DNA of 64,000 bases, taken from DASXIF01 sp036498145 (lineage in GTDB: Bacteria > Actinomycetota > Actinomycetes > Mycobacteriales > Jatrophihabitantaceae). Where the stretch lies: contig CAVPSV010000002.1 of assembly GCA_963708625.1 (NCBI GenBank), positions 372,001 through 436,000 on the forward strand. The letters run 5' to 3'. The position numbers were made by a program, and so were the translations under genes. The notes below the pieces were generated by a model. It was not told the origin of the DNA, searched no databases, and worked only from the letters and a program-made list of their open reading frames with translations. Of the stretch, positions 30,704 to 39,363 are shown piece after piece; position 1 is the stretch's first letter; the number at the start of each line of letters is the position of its first letter.

Positions 30704-31902
30704 ATGACGCTGCAGACGCTTGCGCTGATCATGCTGGTCGGCCTGCTCGGACCGCTGCTGTCGCTGCCGCGCGCGCTGCACGTTCCGGTCGTGGTGGGCG
30801 AGATCATCATCGGCGTCATTCTCGGTACCACGGGCACCAGGACGCTGCATCCGTCCGACAGGACGTTCACCTTCCTGGCCAACCTCGGCTTCGCGCTCGT
30901 GATGTTCGTGGCGGGTTCGCACGTGCCCGTGAACGATCCGCGTCTGAAGTCCGCGGCACGTACCGGCGTGCTGCGGGCGGCGGCGGTCGGCGTGATCGCA
31001 GTAGCGGTAGCGGTGTTGCTGGCGCACATCTTCGGAACTGGCCACACCGCGCTGTATGCGGTGCTGATGGCCTCGTCCTCCGCCGCCTTGGTCCTTCCGA
31101 TCATCGATTCGCTTCAGCTTTCGGGGCCCGCCGGTCCTGCAACTGCTGCCGCAAGTCGCGCTCGCCGATGCCGCCTCCATCGTCGTCGCTGCCGCTGGTG
31201 ATCGATCCGCATCACGCGGCACGTGCCGCGGTCGGCGCGATTGCCGTCATCGCGAGCGCCGTCGTGCTCTTCTTCGTGCTGCGCTATCTCGAGCGCAGTG
31301 GCATTCGGGAACGCGTGCACAAGGTGTCCGAGGAGCGCAAGCTGGCGATCGAACTCCGCGTCAGTTTGATGATCTTGTGTGCACTCGCGGCGCTGGCCGC
31401 GCGCACGCACGTGTCGATCATGCTGGCCGGTTTCTCGTTCGGCGTCGCCGTCTCCGCCATCGGCACGCCACGACGACTCGCTCGGCAACTCTTCGCGCTC
31501 ACCGAGGGGTTTCTCGGGCCGCTGTTCTTCATCTGGCTCGGCGCATCCCTCGATTTGCGCGAACTAGCGCACCATCGGTCCTACATTTTGCTCGGCTTCG
31601 CCCTGGGTCTCGGCGCGATCGGGAGCCATGTGGCGATGCGCGCACTCGGTCAGCCGATCACCTACGGCGCCCTTGCCGCAGCTCAACTCGGTGTGCCCGT
31701 CGCGGCCGTGACCGTCGGAGATCAACTCGGCGTACTCAAGCCGGGCGAGCCGGCCGGCATCATCCTGGGCGCATTGGTCAGCATCGCCGTCGCGTCAGTG
31801 GCTGCTGGTGCGGCTGCCCGCGCCGGTGCTGAGAGCACCGCCGCGCCAGGGCTGCCCGCCGGGAATCCCGCCGAAGGTGAAGAGCACCCGAACCGCGGCT
31901 AG
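30704..31902 (+). CDS. Cation/proton antiporter (CPA2-type)
   Basis: Integral membrane exchanger of the Na/H exchanger superfamily, about 400 residues with some 11-12 hydrophobic segments. ATG 30704 opens TLQTLALIMLVGLLGPLLS. The typical VPVVVGEIIIGVILGTTG, LANLGFALVMFVAGSHV and SSSAALVLPIIDSLQLSG lie in the first half; LAGFSFGVAVSAIG, GFLGPLFFIWLGASLDL and LGVPVAAVTVGDQLG in the second. Indels near 31128 and 31188 break it inside the membrane core. No regulatory TrkA-N domain. The last 108 bases overlap the 3' end of convergent ctaA. Confidence 0.8.
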
Positions 31903-32769
31903 CCAGACCAGGCACGCGCCCAACATGTGCAACGCCACCAGCAGCGGCGGTACGTGCAGGAAGTACTGGGTAAATCCGATAACGCCTTGGGCGAGTTCGA
32001 CACCGAGCAGCACCAGCACCGCTCGGCGCGCACGCTCGGAGGTGCGCAGCGCGTAGCAGAGCGCGAGCATGCCGACCGTGACGCCGATGAGAACCATCAC
32101 CGCGTCGGCGTGCAGCTCGCTGACGCCGGCGGAGGAGAGGTGGATCCGGTGCACCACGCCCGCCTTTACGTCACCGGCATGCGGGCCGCTGCCGGTGACC
32201 ACTGTGCCGATAACCAGCACCGCCGCGGTCACCGCCGCCAGCACGCGTGCCAGCAGCACCGCTGGGCCAGGCACCGGCTCCGTGCGTGCCGCGGCCAGCC
32301 GCCAGACCAGCAGCGCATAGCCGAACAGGATTGCCATGGAGAGCAGGAAATGGCACGCCACCGCGTACGGATTCAGGTCGGTCAGCACGGTGATGCCACC
32401 CAGCACGGCCTGCGCCGGTACGCCGAGGAACGCGACCAAGGCCAGCCGGACCTCACGTCGCTGCGCCCACGCCGCCAGCAAGGTAAGTACAGCGAGCAGG
32501 CCGACGACGAACGTCAGCTGCCTATTGCTGAACTCGATGATGCCGTGGAACGAGTACGCCCGAGTCGGCACGAGCGAGGCGGACGTGCACGACGGCCAGG
32601 TCGGGCAGCCGAGCCCGGAGTTCGTCAGCCGGACCGCGCCGCCGGTCACAACGATGAGGACGTTCGCCACCAGGGTGGTGATGGCGAGGCGCCGCAGTAC
32701 GGTCGCGGAGCCGAACCAGCTGCGCACCCGGCCCGGACGCACCGGCTCCGCCGCACGCACCGCCGTCAT
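31795..32769 (-). CDS. ctaA: Heme A synthase (COX15/CtaA)
   Basis: Membrane monooxygenase that converts heme O to heme A for aa3 oxidase. 324 residues with eight predicted membrane helices. Family marks: VVTGGAVRLTNSGLGCPTWP, SFHGIIEFSNRQLTFVVGLL with heme-ligand His, VPAQAVLGGITVLTDL, CHFLLSMAILFGYALLVW, VVHRIHLSSAGVSELHADAV and VALHMLGACLVWLAAVRVL. ATG 32769 overlaps the ABC permease stop (ATGA). The C-terminal 25 residues are low-complexity Gly/Ser and overlap the antiporter. Intact; partner of ctaB at 27.3 kb. Confidence 0.93.
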   Translation of the reverse strand: MTAVRAAEPVRPGRVRSWFGSATVLRRLAITTLVANVLIVVTGGAVRLTNSGLGCPTWPSCTSASLVPTRAYSFHGIIEFSNRQLTFVVGLLAVLTLLAAWAQRREVRLALVAFLGVPAQAVLGGITVLTDLNPYAVACHFLLSMAILFGYALLVWRLAAARTEPVPGPAVLLARVLAAVTAAVLVIGTVVTGSGPHAGDVKAGVVHRIHLSSAGVSELHADAVMVLIGVTVGMLALCYALRTSERARRAVLVLLGVELAQGVIGFTQYFLHVPPLLVALHMLGACLVWLAAVRVLFTFGGIPGGQPWRGGALSTGAGSRTSSH

Positions 32770-33536
32770 TCCCATCGGAACCACTTGGCCGCGGCAGGCA
32801 GCGCCACCGCCGCCCACACCAGCAACGTCAGCAGCGCGCGCAGTGGGATGCCGCCGCCGTGTTGGAGCACCTGGTGCAGCCCGTCGGACAGTGCCGCCGA
32901 CGGCAGGTACTGCAGCACGTCGCGTGCGGCGCCCGGGTATTTCGACAGCGGAATTGCGATGCCTCCGGCGAAGAGCAGCACCAGCCAGAGCAGATTCGCC
33001 GCAGCCAGCGTCACCTCCGCCCGCACGGTGCCGGCGAGCAGCAGTCCGAGCCCACCGAAGGCCAGCGTGCCGAGGACGACGAGCACGACCACCAGCGCTG
33101 CGTTGCCGTGCGGATGCCAGGCCAATGCCACGCCGACGGCACAGACCAATACCAGCTGGACCAGCTCCAGGAGCAGCACCGCCAGCGTCTTTCCGGCAAG
33201 CAGGATCGATCTCGGCAGCGCCGTCGCACCCAGCCGCTTGAGCACCGCGTACTTGCGCTCGAACCCGGTACCGATGGCCAACCCGGTGAATGCGGCCGAC
33301 ATCACTGCCAGCGCGATGATGCTCGGCACCACGAAGTCGATGCGCCGTGGCGTGTCCAGCGAGTAGAGCAGCGGCAGGTTGAAGAAGACGAGCAGCAGCA
33401 GCGGGATGAGCAGGGTCAGCCCCACCTGCTCCCCGTTGCGCAGCAGCAGCCGGAACTCCATCGACACCTGGGCGCCGAGCATTCGGAAACGCGGCGCTGC
33501 GCCGGGAGCCGGTGCGAACGAGGTGGTGGCGGTCAT
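32766..33536 (-). CDS. ABC transporter permease (ABC-2 type)
   Basis: 256-residue ABC-2-type membrane subunit with six hydrophobic segments (LLIPLLLLVFFNLPLLYSLD, VPSIIALAVMSAAFTGLAIG, LELVQLVLVCAVGVALAW, ALVVVLVVLGTLAFGGLGLL, LLWLVLLFAGGIAIPLSKYP and the C-terminal ALLTLLVWAAVALPAAAKW). The conserved GFERKYAVLKRLGATALPRS loop marks daunorubicin-resistance-type export permeases. ATG 33536 overlaps the ATPase stop, and its stop overlaps ctaA. Transported substrate unknown; linkage to ctaA is conserved in mycobacteria (Rv1456c-1458c, from memory), which suggests a role around heme or oxidase assembly. Intact. Confidence 0.87.
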   Translation of the reverse strand: MTATTSFAPAPGAAPRFRMLGAQVSMEFRLLLRNGEQVGLTLLIPLLLLVFFNLPLLYSLDTPRRIDFVVPSIIALAVMSAAFTGLAIGTGFERKYAVLKRLGATALPRSILLAGKTLAVLLLELVQLVLVCAVGVALAWHPHGNAALVVVLVVLGTLAFGGLGLLLAGTVRAEVTLAAANLLWLVLLFAGGIAIPLSKYPGAARDVLQYLPSAALSDGLHQVLQHGGGIPLRALLTLLVWAAVALPAAAKWFRWE

Positions 33537-34471
33537 GGCCGCAGCTCGCGCCCGGTGAGGTCGAGGAAGACGTCCTCCAGCGTGCGGCGCTCGACCGTGA
33601 GCGACTCGGCAAGCACGCCCTGCCCGGCGCACCACGCGGTAAGCAGCGCCAGCAGCTCCGGGTTGACGTCGCCGGCCACCACATACTGGCCGGGCGTCTG
33701 CTCGGTCGCGCTGGACCCTGCGGGCAGCGCGGCGACCAGCGATGCCAGCGGCAGGCCCGCACCGGCACGGAAATGGATCTGGCCCTCCGCGCCGGATCTG
33801 GTCAGCTCCGCCGGGCTGCCCTCCGCGACGACGCGGCCCGCGTCCATGACGACGACGTGGTCGGCAAGCTGTTCCGCCTCGTCCAGGAAATGCGTGGTCA
33901 GCACGACGCTGACGCCGTCCGCGCGCAGCTTGCGCACGAACTCCCAGGTGGCTCGCCGTGACTGCGGATCCATCCCGGCCGTGGGCTCGTCGAGAAAGAC
34001 GAGTTCCGGGCGTGCGACCAGCGCCAGCGCCAGCGAAAGCCGCTGCTGCTGCCCGCCGGAGAGCCGCTTGACGGCGGTGCCGGCGACGTCGGCGAGCCCG
34101 ACGGCGTCGAGGAGCGCGGCCGGGTCGTGCGGGTGCAGGGCGTAGGCAGCGAAAAGCCGCACCATTTCCAGGGCACTTGCCGCGGTGTAGCCGCCGACCC
34201 CGTCCTGCAGCATGACGCCGACCCGGGGACGCAGCGCCGCCGCATCGCGGACCGGATCGCGGCCGAGCACCCGGACCGTCCCGCCATCGGCCTTGCGGAA
34301 ACCTTCACAGATCTCGATCGCCGTGGTCTTGCCGGCGCCGTTGGGGCCCAGCAGGGCGAGCACCGAGCCTGGCTCCACCCGCAGCGACAGCCCGTCCACC
34401 GCGCGCCGCGCGCCGTAGACCTTGACGAGGTCGCAGACCTCGACCGCGGCGGGTGAGCTGACCGGTGACAC
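33533..34471 (-). CDS. ABC transporter ATP-binding protein
   Basis: 312-residue ABC ATPase, partner of the ABC-2 permease. Walker A LGPNGAGKTTAIEICEGF (about residues 41-58), Q-loop GVMLQDG, signature KRLSGGQQQRLSLALAL, Walker B ELVFLDEPTAGMDPQSRR, H-loop VVLTTHFLDEAEQLADH. The C-terminal 90 residues form the accessory domain common in export ATPases of the DrrA type. First gene of ATPase-permease-ctaA, coupled by ATGA overlaps. Intact. Confidence 0.9.
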   Translation of the reverse strand: MSPVSSPAAVEVCDLVKVYGARRAVDGLSLRVEPGSVLALLGPNGAGKTTAIEICEGFRKADGGTVRVLGRDPVRDAAALRPRVGVMLQDGVGGYTAASALEMVRLFAAYALHPHDPAALLDAVGLADVAGTAVKRLSGGQQQRLSLALALVARPELVFLDEPTAGMDPQSRRATWEFVRKLRADGVSVVLTTHFLDEAEQLADHVVVMDAGRVVAEGSPAELTRSGAEGQIHFRAGAGLPLASLVAALPAGSSATEQTPGQYVVAGDVNPELLALLTAWCAGQGVLAESLTVERRTLEDVFLDLTGRELRP

Positions 34472-34545
34472 CTGGACAGTCTAGAAACGCGGCACCGGAG
34501 CGCCCGGCGCAGGAGCTGACTGGGGTAGGCCAGCTCTCAGCAACC

Positions 34546-35214
34546 TCAGGCCACGCGGTCGGATGCGGCGAATGCGTCCACGTATGTCTGGCGGGACAAA
34601 TCCTGCACGGCGACCCGCACGGTGTCGGTGATCTCGCGCAGCACCCGGGCACTGCGCTCCTGCGCGGCGCGCTCGCCGAAATGCAGCGCCGGCCCGAAGT
34701 TGACCTCGACCGGCGCGAGATGCCAGCGGCGGCTGCCGGGCGGCTGTACCGCGCGAGTGCCGACGATCCCCACCGGCACCACCGGTGCACCGGAGCGCAA
34801 CGCCAGCCGTGCCACACCAGTGCGGAAGCGATAGAGCGAGCCGTCCGGAGAGCGGGTGCCTTCCGGGAAGATGCCGAGGACGGCACCTTGCCGGAGCAGA
34901 CCGACGCCGATATCGACCACGGCGGCCGCGGAGCGGGTGTCGCCCCGCTCCACCGGGACCTGGCCGAGGCCGTGGAACAGCGCGGCCATCAACCGGCCGC
35001 GCAGGCCGACGCCGGTGAAGTACTCGGCCTTGGCGAAGTACAGCACCCGCCGCCGGGCGGCCAGCGGCGTGAAGATCTCGTCGGCAAACGAAATGTGGTT
35101 GCCGGCGATGATCACCGGCCCGGTGCGGGGGACGTGCTCGGCGCCGGTGACCCGGGGCCGGTACAGCGTCCGAACGGTGGGGCCGATGGTGAGCTCGAGA
35201 GCGCGGTAGAGCAC
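34546..35214 (-). CDS. 1-acyl-sn-glycerol-3-phosphate acyltransferase family
   Basis: 222-residue PlsC-family acyltransferase. Motif I is GNHISFADEIF (HX4D), motif II region KAEYFTGVGLRGRLMAALF, motif III GIFPEGTRSPDGSLYRF, motif IV APVVPVGIVGT. Expected to acylate lysophosphatidate or a related lipid at the membrane face. GTG 35214 lies six bases after a TAGGTT hexamer. Separated from the ABC operon by 74 bases in which I see no clear signal. Intact. Confidence 0.87.
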   Translation of the reverse strand: MLYRALELTIGPTVRTLYRPRVTGAEHVPRTGPVIIAGNHISFADEIFTPLAARRRVLYFAKAEYFTGVGLRGRLMAALFHGLGQVPVERGDTRSAAAVVDIGVGLLRQGAVLGIFPEGTRSPDGSLYRFRTGVARLALRSGAPVVPVGIVGTRAVQPPGSRRWHLAPVEVNFGPALHFGERAAQERSARVLREITDTVRVAVQDLSRQTYVDAFAASDRVA

Positions 35215-35220
35215 CCGTGG

Positions 35221-35226
35221 AACCTA
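35221..35226 (-). promoter_or_regulatory. -10 box for leaderless acyltransferase gene
   Basis: TAGGTT on the minus strand, six bases before GTG 35214; divergent from sufR. Confidence 0.45.
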
Positions 35227-35274
35227 TCGGGGACGGATATGCACCCCGCTACTGCCAGTCGCCGGCAAATAAGT

Positions 35275-35290
35275 CATACTTGTGTTGTGA
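35275..35290 (+). promoter_or_regulatory. sufR promoter with candidate SufR operator
   Basis: CATACT (35275-35280) is a -10-like hexamer six bases before the GTG at 35287. The stretch ATACT-N5-TGTGA (35276-35290) differs by one base from ACACT-N5-TGTGA, which I recall as the mycobacterial SufR site. It overlaps both the -10 and the start codon, where a bound Fe-S repressor would shut off its own operon. The motif comparison is from memory and needs checking. Confidence 0.4.
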
Positions 35291-35955
35291 AAATGTCCCT
35301 GGGCGATCGCACCCGCGACGCGGTGGCCCGGCTGATCCTGGAGCGAGGCCCGGAGACGGCCGCCGCCCTGGCTGAGCAGCTTGAGCTCTCGCCGGCGGCG
35401 ATCCGCCGGCATCTCGACGCCCTGGTTGCGGACGGGCTGCTGGTGGAGGTCGAACCCCGCCGCACCGCTCAGCGCGGCCGGGGACGCCCGGCGCGGACGT
35501 ATGCGATCACCGACACGGGTCGGGCGGAGTTCCCGCACGCCTACGACGACCTGGCCACCACCGCGCTGCGGTACCTGCGCGAGAACGGTGGTGAGAACGC
35601 CGTCGTCGCGTTCGCCGAGCATCGCGCCCGTGGCCTGGCCGACCTGATCGAGCCCGCCATGCGCAATCGCCGTTCGCCGGCAAGCAAGGCCGAAGCGCTC
35701 GCACAGGCACTCACCGAGCATGGGTACGCGGCCTCCACCGAGCAGGCCGGCGCCGGTGTGCAGGTCTGTCAGCACCACTGCCCGGTGGCGCATGTCGCCG
35801 CGGAGTTCCCCGAGCTGTGCGAGGCCGAGACCCGTGCCTTCGCGCAGGTGCTCGGCACCTACGTACAACGGCTGGCCACCATCGCGCACGGCGACGGTGT
35901 CTGCACCACCCACGTTCCTATCCAGGTGCGCGACAACCCCTCCCGGAGGACCTGA
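35287..35955 (+). CDS. sufR: SufR, Fe-S-cluster-responsive repressor of the suf operon
   Basis: 222-residue DeoR/ArsR-like winged-helix regulator. The helix-turn-helix is AAALAEQLELSPAAIRRHLD (about residues 25-44) followed by the wing RRTAQRGRGRPARTY. The C-terminal half has the cysteine set expected for a [4Fe-4S] cluster: CQHHCPVAHVAAEFPELC near residues 160-177 and GVCTTH near 207. Holo-SufR represses suf; loss of the cluster derepresses it. GTG 35287 is preferred because of the -10 spacing; an ATG at 35293 is the alternative. Stop lies one base before sufB. Confidence 0.92.
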   Translation: MKMSLGDRTRDAVARLILERGPETAAALAEQLELSPAAIRRHLDALVADGLLVEVEPRRTAQRGRGRPARTYAITDTGRAEFPHAYDDLATTALRYLRENGGENAVVAFAEHRARGLADLIEPAMRNRRSPASKAEALAQALTEHGYAASTEQAGAGVQVCQHHCPVAHVAAEFPELCEAETRAFAQVLGTYVQRLATIAHGDGVCTTHVPIQVRDNPSRRT

Positions 35956-35956
35956 G

Positions 35957-37393
35957 ATGACAACAGCGCCGACCAACACGACGCCGCTCACGCAAGAGGA
36001 GCAGATCGCCGCGCTGTCGCGTTACAACTTCGGCTGGGCCGACGCCGACATCGCCGGCGCCAGCGCCAAGCGTGGGCTGAGCCCCGCCGTGGTCGCCGAC
36101 ATCTCCGCCAAGAAGAGCGAGCCGGCGTGGATGCTCGACCGGCGCCTCAAGGCGCTGTCGATCTTCGAGAAGAAGCCGATGCCGAACTGGGGTTCGGACC
36201 TGTCCGGAATCGACTTCGAGAACATCAAGTACTTCGTCCGCTCGACCGAGAAGCAGGCGGCGACGTGGGACGACCTGCCCAGCGACATCAAGAACACCTA
36301 CGACAAGCTCGGCATCCCGGAGGCGGAGAAGCAGCGGCTGGTGTCCGGCGTCGCGGCGCAGTACGAGTCCGAGGTGGTCTATCACAAGATCAACGAGGAG
36401 CTGGAGCGCCAGGGCGTCATCTTTGTCGACACCGACACCGGCCTGAAGGAGTACCCGGAGCTGTTCGGCGAGTACTTCGGTTCGGTCATCCCGGCCGGCG
36501 ACAACAAGTTCTCCGCACTGAACACCGCGGTGTGGTCCGGCGGTTCGTTCATCTACGTGCCCAAGGGCGTGCACGTCGAGATCCCGTTGCAGGCCTACTT
36601 CCGGATCAACACGGAGAACATGGGTCAGTTCGAGCGCACGCTGATCATCGTCGACGAAGGCGCGTACGTGCACTACGTCGAGGGCTGCACCGCGCCCATC
36701 TACTCCAGCGATTCGCTGCATTCGGCCGTGGTCGAGATCATCGTGAAGAAGAACGCCCGGTGCCGGTACACGACGATCCAGAACTGGTCGAACAACGTGT
36801 ACAACCTGGTCACCAAGCGCGCCAAGGCCGAGGCCGGCGCCACCATGGAGTGGATCGACGGCAACATCGGCTCCAAGGTCACCATGAAGTACCCCGCGGT
36901 CTGGTTGATGGGCGAGCACGCCAAGGGCGAGGTGCTCTCCATCGCCTTCGCCGGCGAGGGACAGCACCAGGACGCAGGCGCGAAGATGCTGCACCTGGCC
37001 CCGCACACGTCCTCGACGATCATCTCCAAGTCGGTGGCACGCGGCGGCGGTCGCACCTCCTACCGCGGCCTGGTCGAAGTGCACAAGGGTGCCCACCACA
37101 GCGCATCGACCGTCAAGTGCGACGCGCTGCTCGTCGACGAGATCAGCCGTTCGGACACCTATCCCTACGTCGACGTCCGTGAGGACGACGTGTCGATGGG
37201 TCACGAGGCGACCGTCTCCAAGGTGAGCGAGGACCAGCTGTTCTACCTGATGAGCCGCGGCATGACCGAGGACGAAGCGATGGCCATGGTGGTCCGCGGG
37301 TTCGTCGAGCCGATCGCGCGCGAGCTGCCGATGGAATACGCGCTCGAGCTCAACCGGCTGATCGAGCTGCAGATGGAAGGAGCAGTGGGCTGA
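35957..37393 (+). CDS. sufB: SufB, Fe-S cluster scaffold subunit
   Basis: 478-residue subunit of the SufBCD scaffold on which clusters are built. Characteristic beta-helix core: NFGWADADIAGASAKRGLS, GVHVEIPLQAYFRINTENMG, DEGAYVHYVEGCTAPIYSSD with a conserved Cys, IQNWSNNVYNLVTKRAKAEA, NIGSKVTMKYPAVWLMGEHA and SYRGLVEVHKGAHHSASTVK. C-terminal MTEDEAMAMVVRGFVEPIA binds SufC. No intein is present, unlike Rv1461 of M. tuberculosis. Ribosome site CGGAGGA at 35944-35950. Intact. Confidence 0.97.
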   Translation: MTTAPTNTTPLTQEEQIAALSRYNFGWADADIAGASAKRGLSPAVVADISAKKSEPAWMLDRRLKALSIFEKKPMPNWGSDLSGIDFENIKYFVRSTEKQAATWDDLPSDIKNTYDKLGIPEAEKQRLVSGVAAQYESEVVYHKINEELERQGVIFVDTDTGLKEYPELFGEYFGSVIPAGDNKFSALNTAVWSGGSFIYVPKGVHVEIPLQAYFRINTENMGQFERTLIIVDEGAYVHYVEGCTAPIYSSDSLHSAVVEIIVKKNARCRYTTIQNWSNNVYNLVTKRAKAEAGATMEWIDGNIGSKVTMKYPAVWLMGEHAKGEVLSIAFAGEGQHQDAGAKMLHLAPHTSSTIISKSVARGGGRTSYRGLVEVHKGAHHSASTVKCDALLVDEISRSDTYPYVDVREDDVSMGHEATVSKVSEDQLFYLMSRGMTEDEAMAMVVRGFVEPIARELPMEYALELNRLIELQMEGAVG

Positions 37394-37433
37394 CGGTCCG
37401 CTGCACGACGTTCACGATGATCAAGGCGACGAA

Positions 37434-38612
37434 TTGACGACTCTCACCGACCGGCCGCATGCACACGGTTCCGGTCCCACCGGCTCGCCCTCGGAGCGGT
37501 TCACCTCGCGTGACCCCGACGCGTTCGAGATTCCGCGCGGACGCGAAGAGGCGTGGCGTTTCACGCCGATCCGGCGAATGCGTGCCTTCCTGGACGGCGC
37601 GGCCGCTGATCCCGACGCGGCGGTCCGTGGTGCGGACGTACCCGCGCCGGCGACCGTGCGCCCGATCGGGCCGGACGATCCGCTGTGGGGCATTGCCGCG
37701 CAGCCGAGTGACCGGGCTGCGGCGGTGGCCTGGCGCGAGGCGACGGCGGGTCGCGCGGTGGTGATCCCCGCGAACGCCGAGCTCTCGGCACCGATCGTGC
37801 TGACCGTAGACGGCGTGGCCGGCAAGAACGACTATGGCCACCTCGTCATCGACGCCGGCGCGTTCAGCTCTGCGGTGCTGGTGATCGAGCACACCGGCGG
37901 CGGCGGCCACGCGACGAACGTCGAGATCCGCGTCGGCGACGGCGCGCGGCTGGACGTGGTGACCGTGCAGCGCTGGGACGACGACGCCGTGCACCTCGGC
38001 TGGTACGACGCGGTGGTCGGTCGCGACGCCACGTACCGGCACATCACCGTGAACCTCGGCGGCGGCCTGGTGCGGATCGCGCCGACCGTGCGCTACGCCG
38101 GACCCGGCGGCTATGCCGAACTGCTCGGCGTGAGTTTCGCCGGCAGTGGCGAGCATTTCGAATCACGGCTCTACATCGACCATGGCGTGCCGAACTGCCG
38201 GTCGAACGTGTTGTACAAGAACGCTTTGCTCGGCGAGACCTCGCGCACGGTATGGATCGGCGACGTCCGCATCCGGCCGGCAGCGACCGGCACGAGCACG
38301 TATGAGATGAACCGAAACCTGCTGCTGTCCGACGGTGCACGCGCCGACTCGGTGCCGAACCTCGAGATCGAGACCGGCGAGATCGCCGGCGCCGGCCACG
38401 CCAGCGCCACCGGACGATTCGACGATCTCCAGCTGTTCTACCTGCAGTCCCGAGGCATCGACGCCGAGGAAGCGCAGCGCCTGGTGGTCCGCGGATTCTT
38501 TGCCGACGTCGTGGAACGCATCGGACTGCCCGACCTGCAGCACCGCATCATGACCGCCGTTGAGGCGCGGCTGGGATTCACCCCGGCTGCCGAAGAGTTG
38601 GAGACAGTGTGA
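37434..38612 (+). CDS. sufD: SufD, Fe-S cluster scaffold subunit
   Basis: 392-residue SufB paralogue and partner. N-terminal FEIPRGREEAWRFTPIRRMR; the beta-helix core has TVQRWDDDAVHLGWYDAVVG, YAELLGVSFAGSGEHFESRL, NVLYKNALLGETSRTVWIGD and TSTYEMNRNLLLSDGARADS; the C-terminus has FYLQSRGIDAEEAQRLVVRG. TTG 37434 is the only reasonable start in frame near the conserved N-terminus, 40 bases after sufB; no strong ribosome site is evident. Stop overlaps sufC by GTGA. Intact. Confidence 0.93.
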   Translation: MTTLTDRPHAHGSGPTGSPSERFTSRDPDAFEIPRGREEAWRFTPIRRMRAFLDGAAADPDAAVRGADVPAPATVRPIGPDDPLWGIAAQPSDRAAAVAWREATAGRAVVIPANAELSAPIVLTVDGVAGKNDYGHLVIDAGAFSSAVLVIEHTGGGGHATNVEIRVGDGARLDVVTVQRWDDDAVHLGWYDAVVGRDATYRHITVNLGGGLVRIAPTVRYAGPGGYAELLGVSFAGSGEHFESRLYIDHGVPNCRSNVLYKNALLGETSRTVWIGDVRIRPAATGTSTYEMNRNLLLSDGARADSVPNLEIETGEIAGAGHASATGRFDDLQLFYLQSRGIDAEEAQRLVVRGFFADVVERIGLPDLQHRIMTAVEARLGFTPAAEELETV

Positions 38613-39361
38613 GCAAGCTGGAAATCCGCGACCTGCATGTTGCCGTGGAGGACACGCCCATCCTCAAGGGCGTCGACCTCACGGTTGCCTCGGGGGAGAC
38701 CCACGCGATCATGGGCCCGAACGGCTCCGGCAAGTCGACACTCGCGTATTCGATCGCCGGTCACCCGAAGTACACGGTCACCAGTGGCTCGGTGCTGCTC
38801 GACGGTGCAGACGTGCTCGCGATGACCGTGGACGAGCGTGCCCGGGCCGGCCTGTTCCTCGCGATGCAGTACCCCGTGGAAGTGCCGGGTGTGTCGGTGT
38901 CGAACTTCCTGCGCACCGCCGCCACTGCGATCCGCGGCGAGGCGCCCAAGTTGCGTACCTGGCTGAAAGAGGTCAACGGGGCCATGGCGGGGCTCGACAT
39001 CGACCGTTCCTTCGCCGAGCGCAACGTGAACGAGGGCTTCTCCGGCGGTGAGAAGAAGCGGCACGAGATCCTGCAGCTGGAATTGCTTCAGCCGAAGATC
39101 GCGATCCTGGACGAGACCGACTCGGGCCTGGACGTGGATGCGTTGCGCGTGGTGAGCGAGGGGGTCAATCGGGTCCGTGCCAATGGCGTCGGCACCCTGT
39201 TGATCACGCACTACACCCGCATCCTGCGCTACATCCGCCCCGATTTCGTGCATGTCTTCTTCGACGGCCGCATCGTCGAGGCCGGCGGCCCGGAGCTGGC
39301 CGATCAGCTCGAGGCCGAGGGTTATGCCCGGTTCGGCGTGAACGAGACGGCGACGGCATAG
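38609..39361 (+). CDS. sufC: SufC, Fe-S assembly ABC-type ATPase
   Basis: 250-residue soluble ABC ATPase of SufBCD. Walker A IMGPNGSGKSTLAYSIAG (about residues 33-50), Q-loop FLAMQYPVEVPGVSV, signature VNEGFSGGEKKRHEILQLE, Walker B KIAILDETDSGLDVDALRVV, H-loop LLITHYTRILRYI. The FSGGEKKR signature and DETDSGLD are diagnostic of SufC. GTG 38609 in a four-base overlap with sufD. Intact. Confidence 0.97.
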   Translation: MSKLEIRDLHVAVEDTPILKGVDLTVASGETHAIMGPNGSGKSTLAYSIAGHPKYTVTSGSVLLDGADVLAMTVDERARAGLFLAMQYPVEVPGVSVSNFLRTAATAIRGEAPKLRTWLKEVNGAMAGLDIDRSFAERNVNEGFSGGEKKRHEILQLELLQPKIAILDETDSGLDVDALRVVSEGVNRVRANGVGTLLITHYTRILRYIRPDFVHVFFDGRIVEAGGPELADQLEAEGYARFGVNETATA

Positions 39362-39363
39362 CA

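Noticed and set aside
36000..37393. Intein in SufB as in M. tuberculosis
   Set aside because: The reading frame is continuous at normal length with no splicing motifs.
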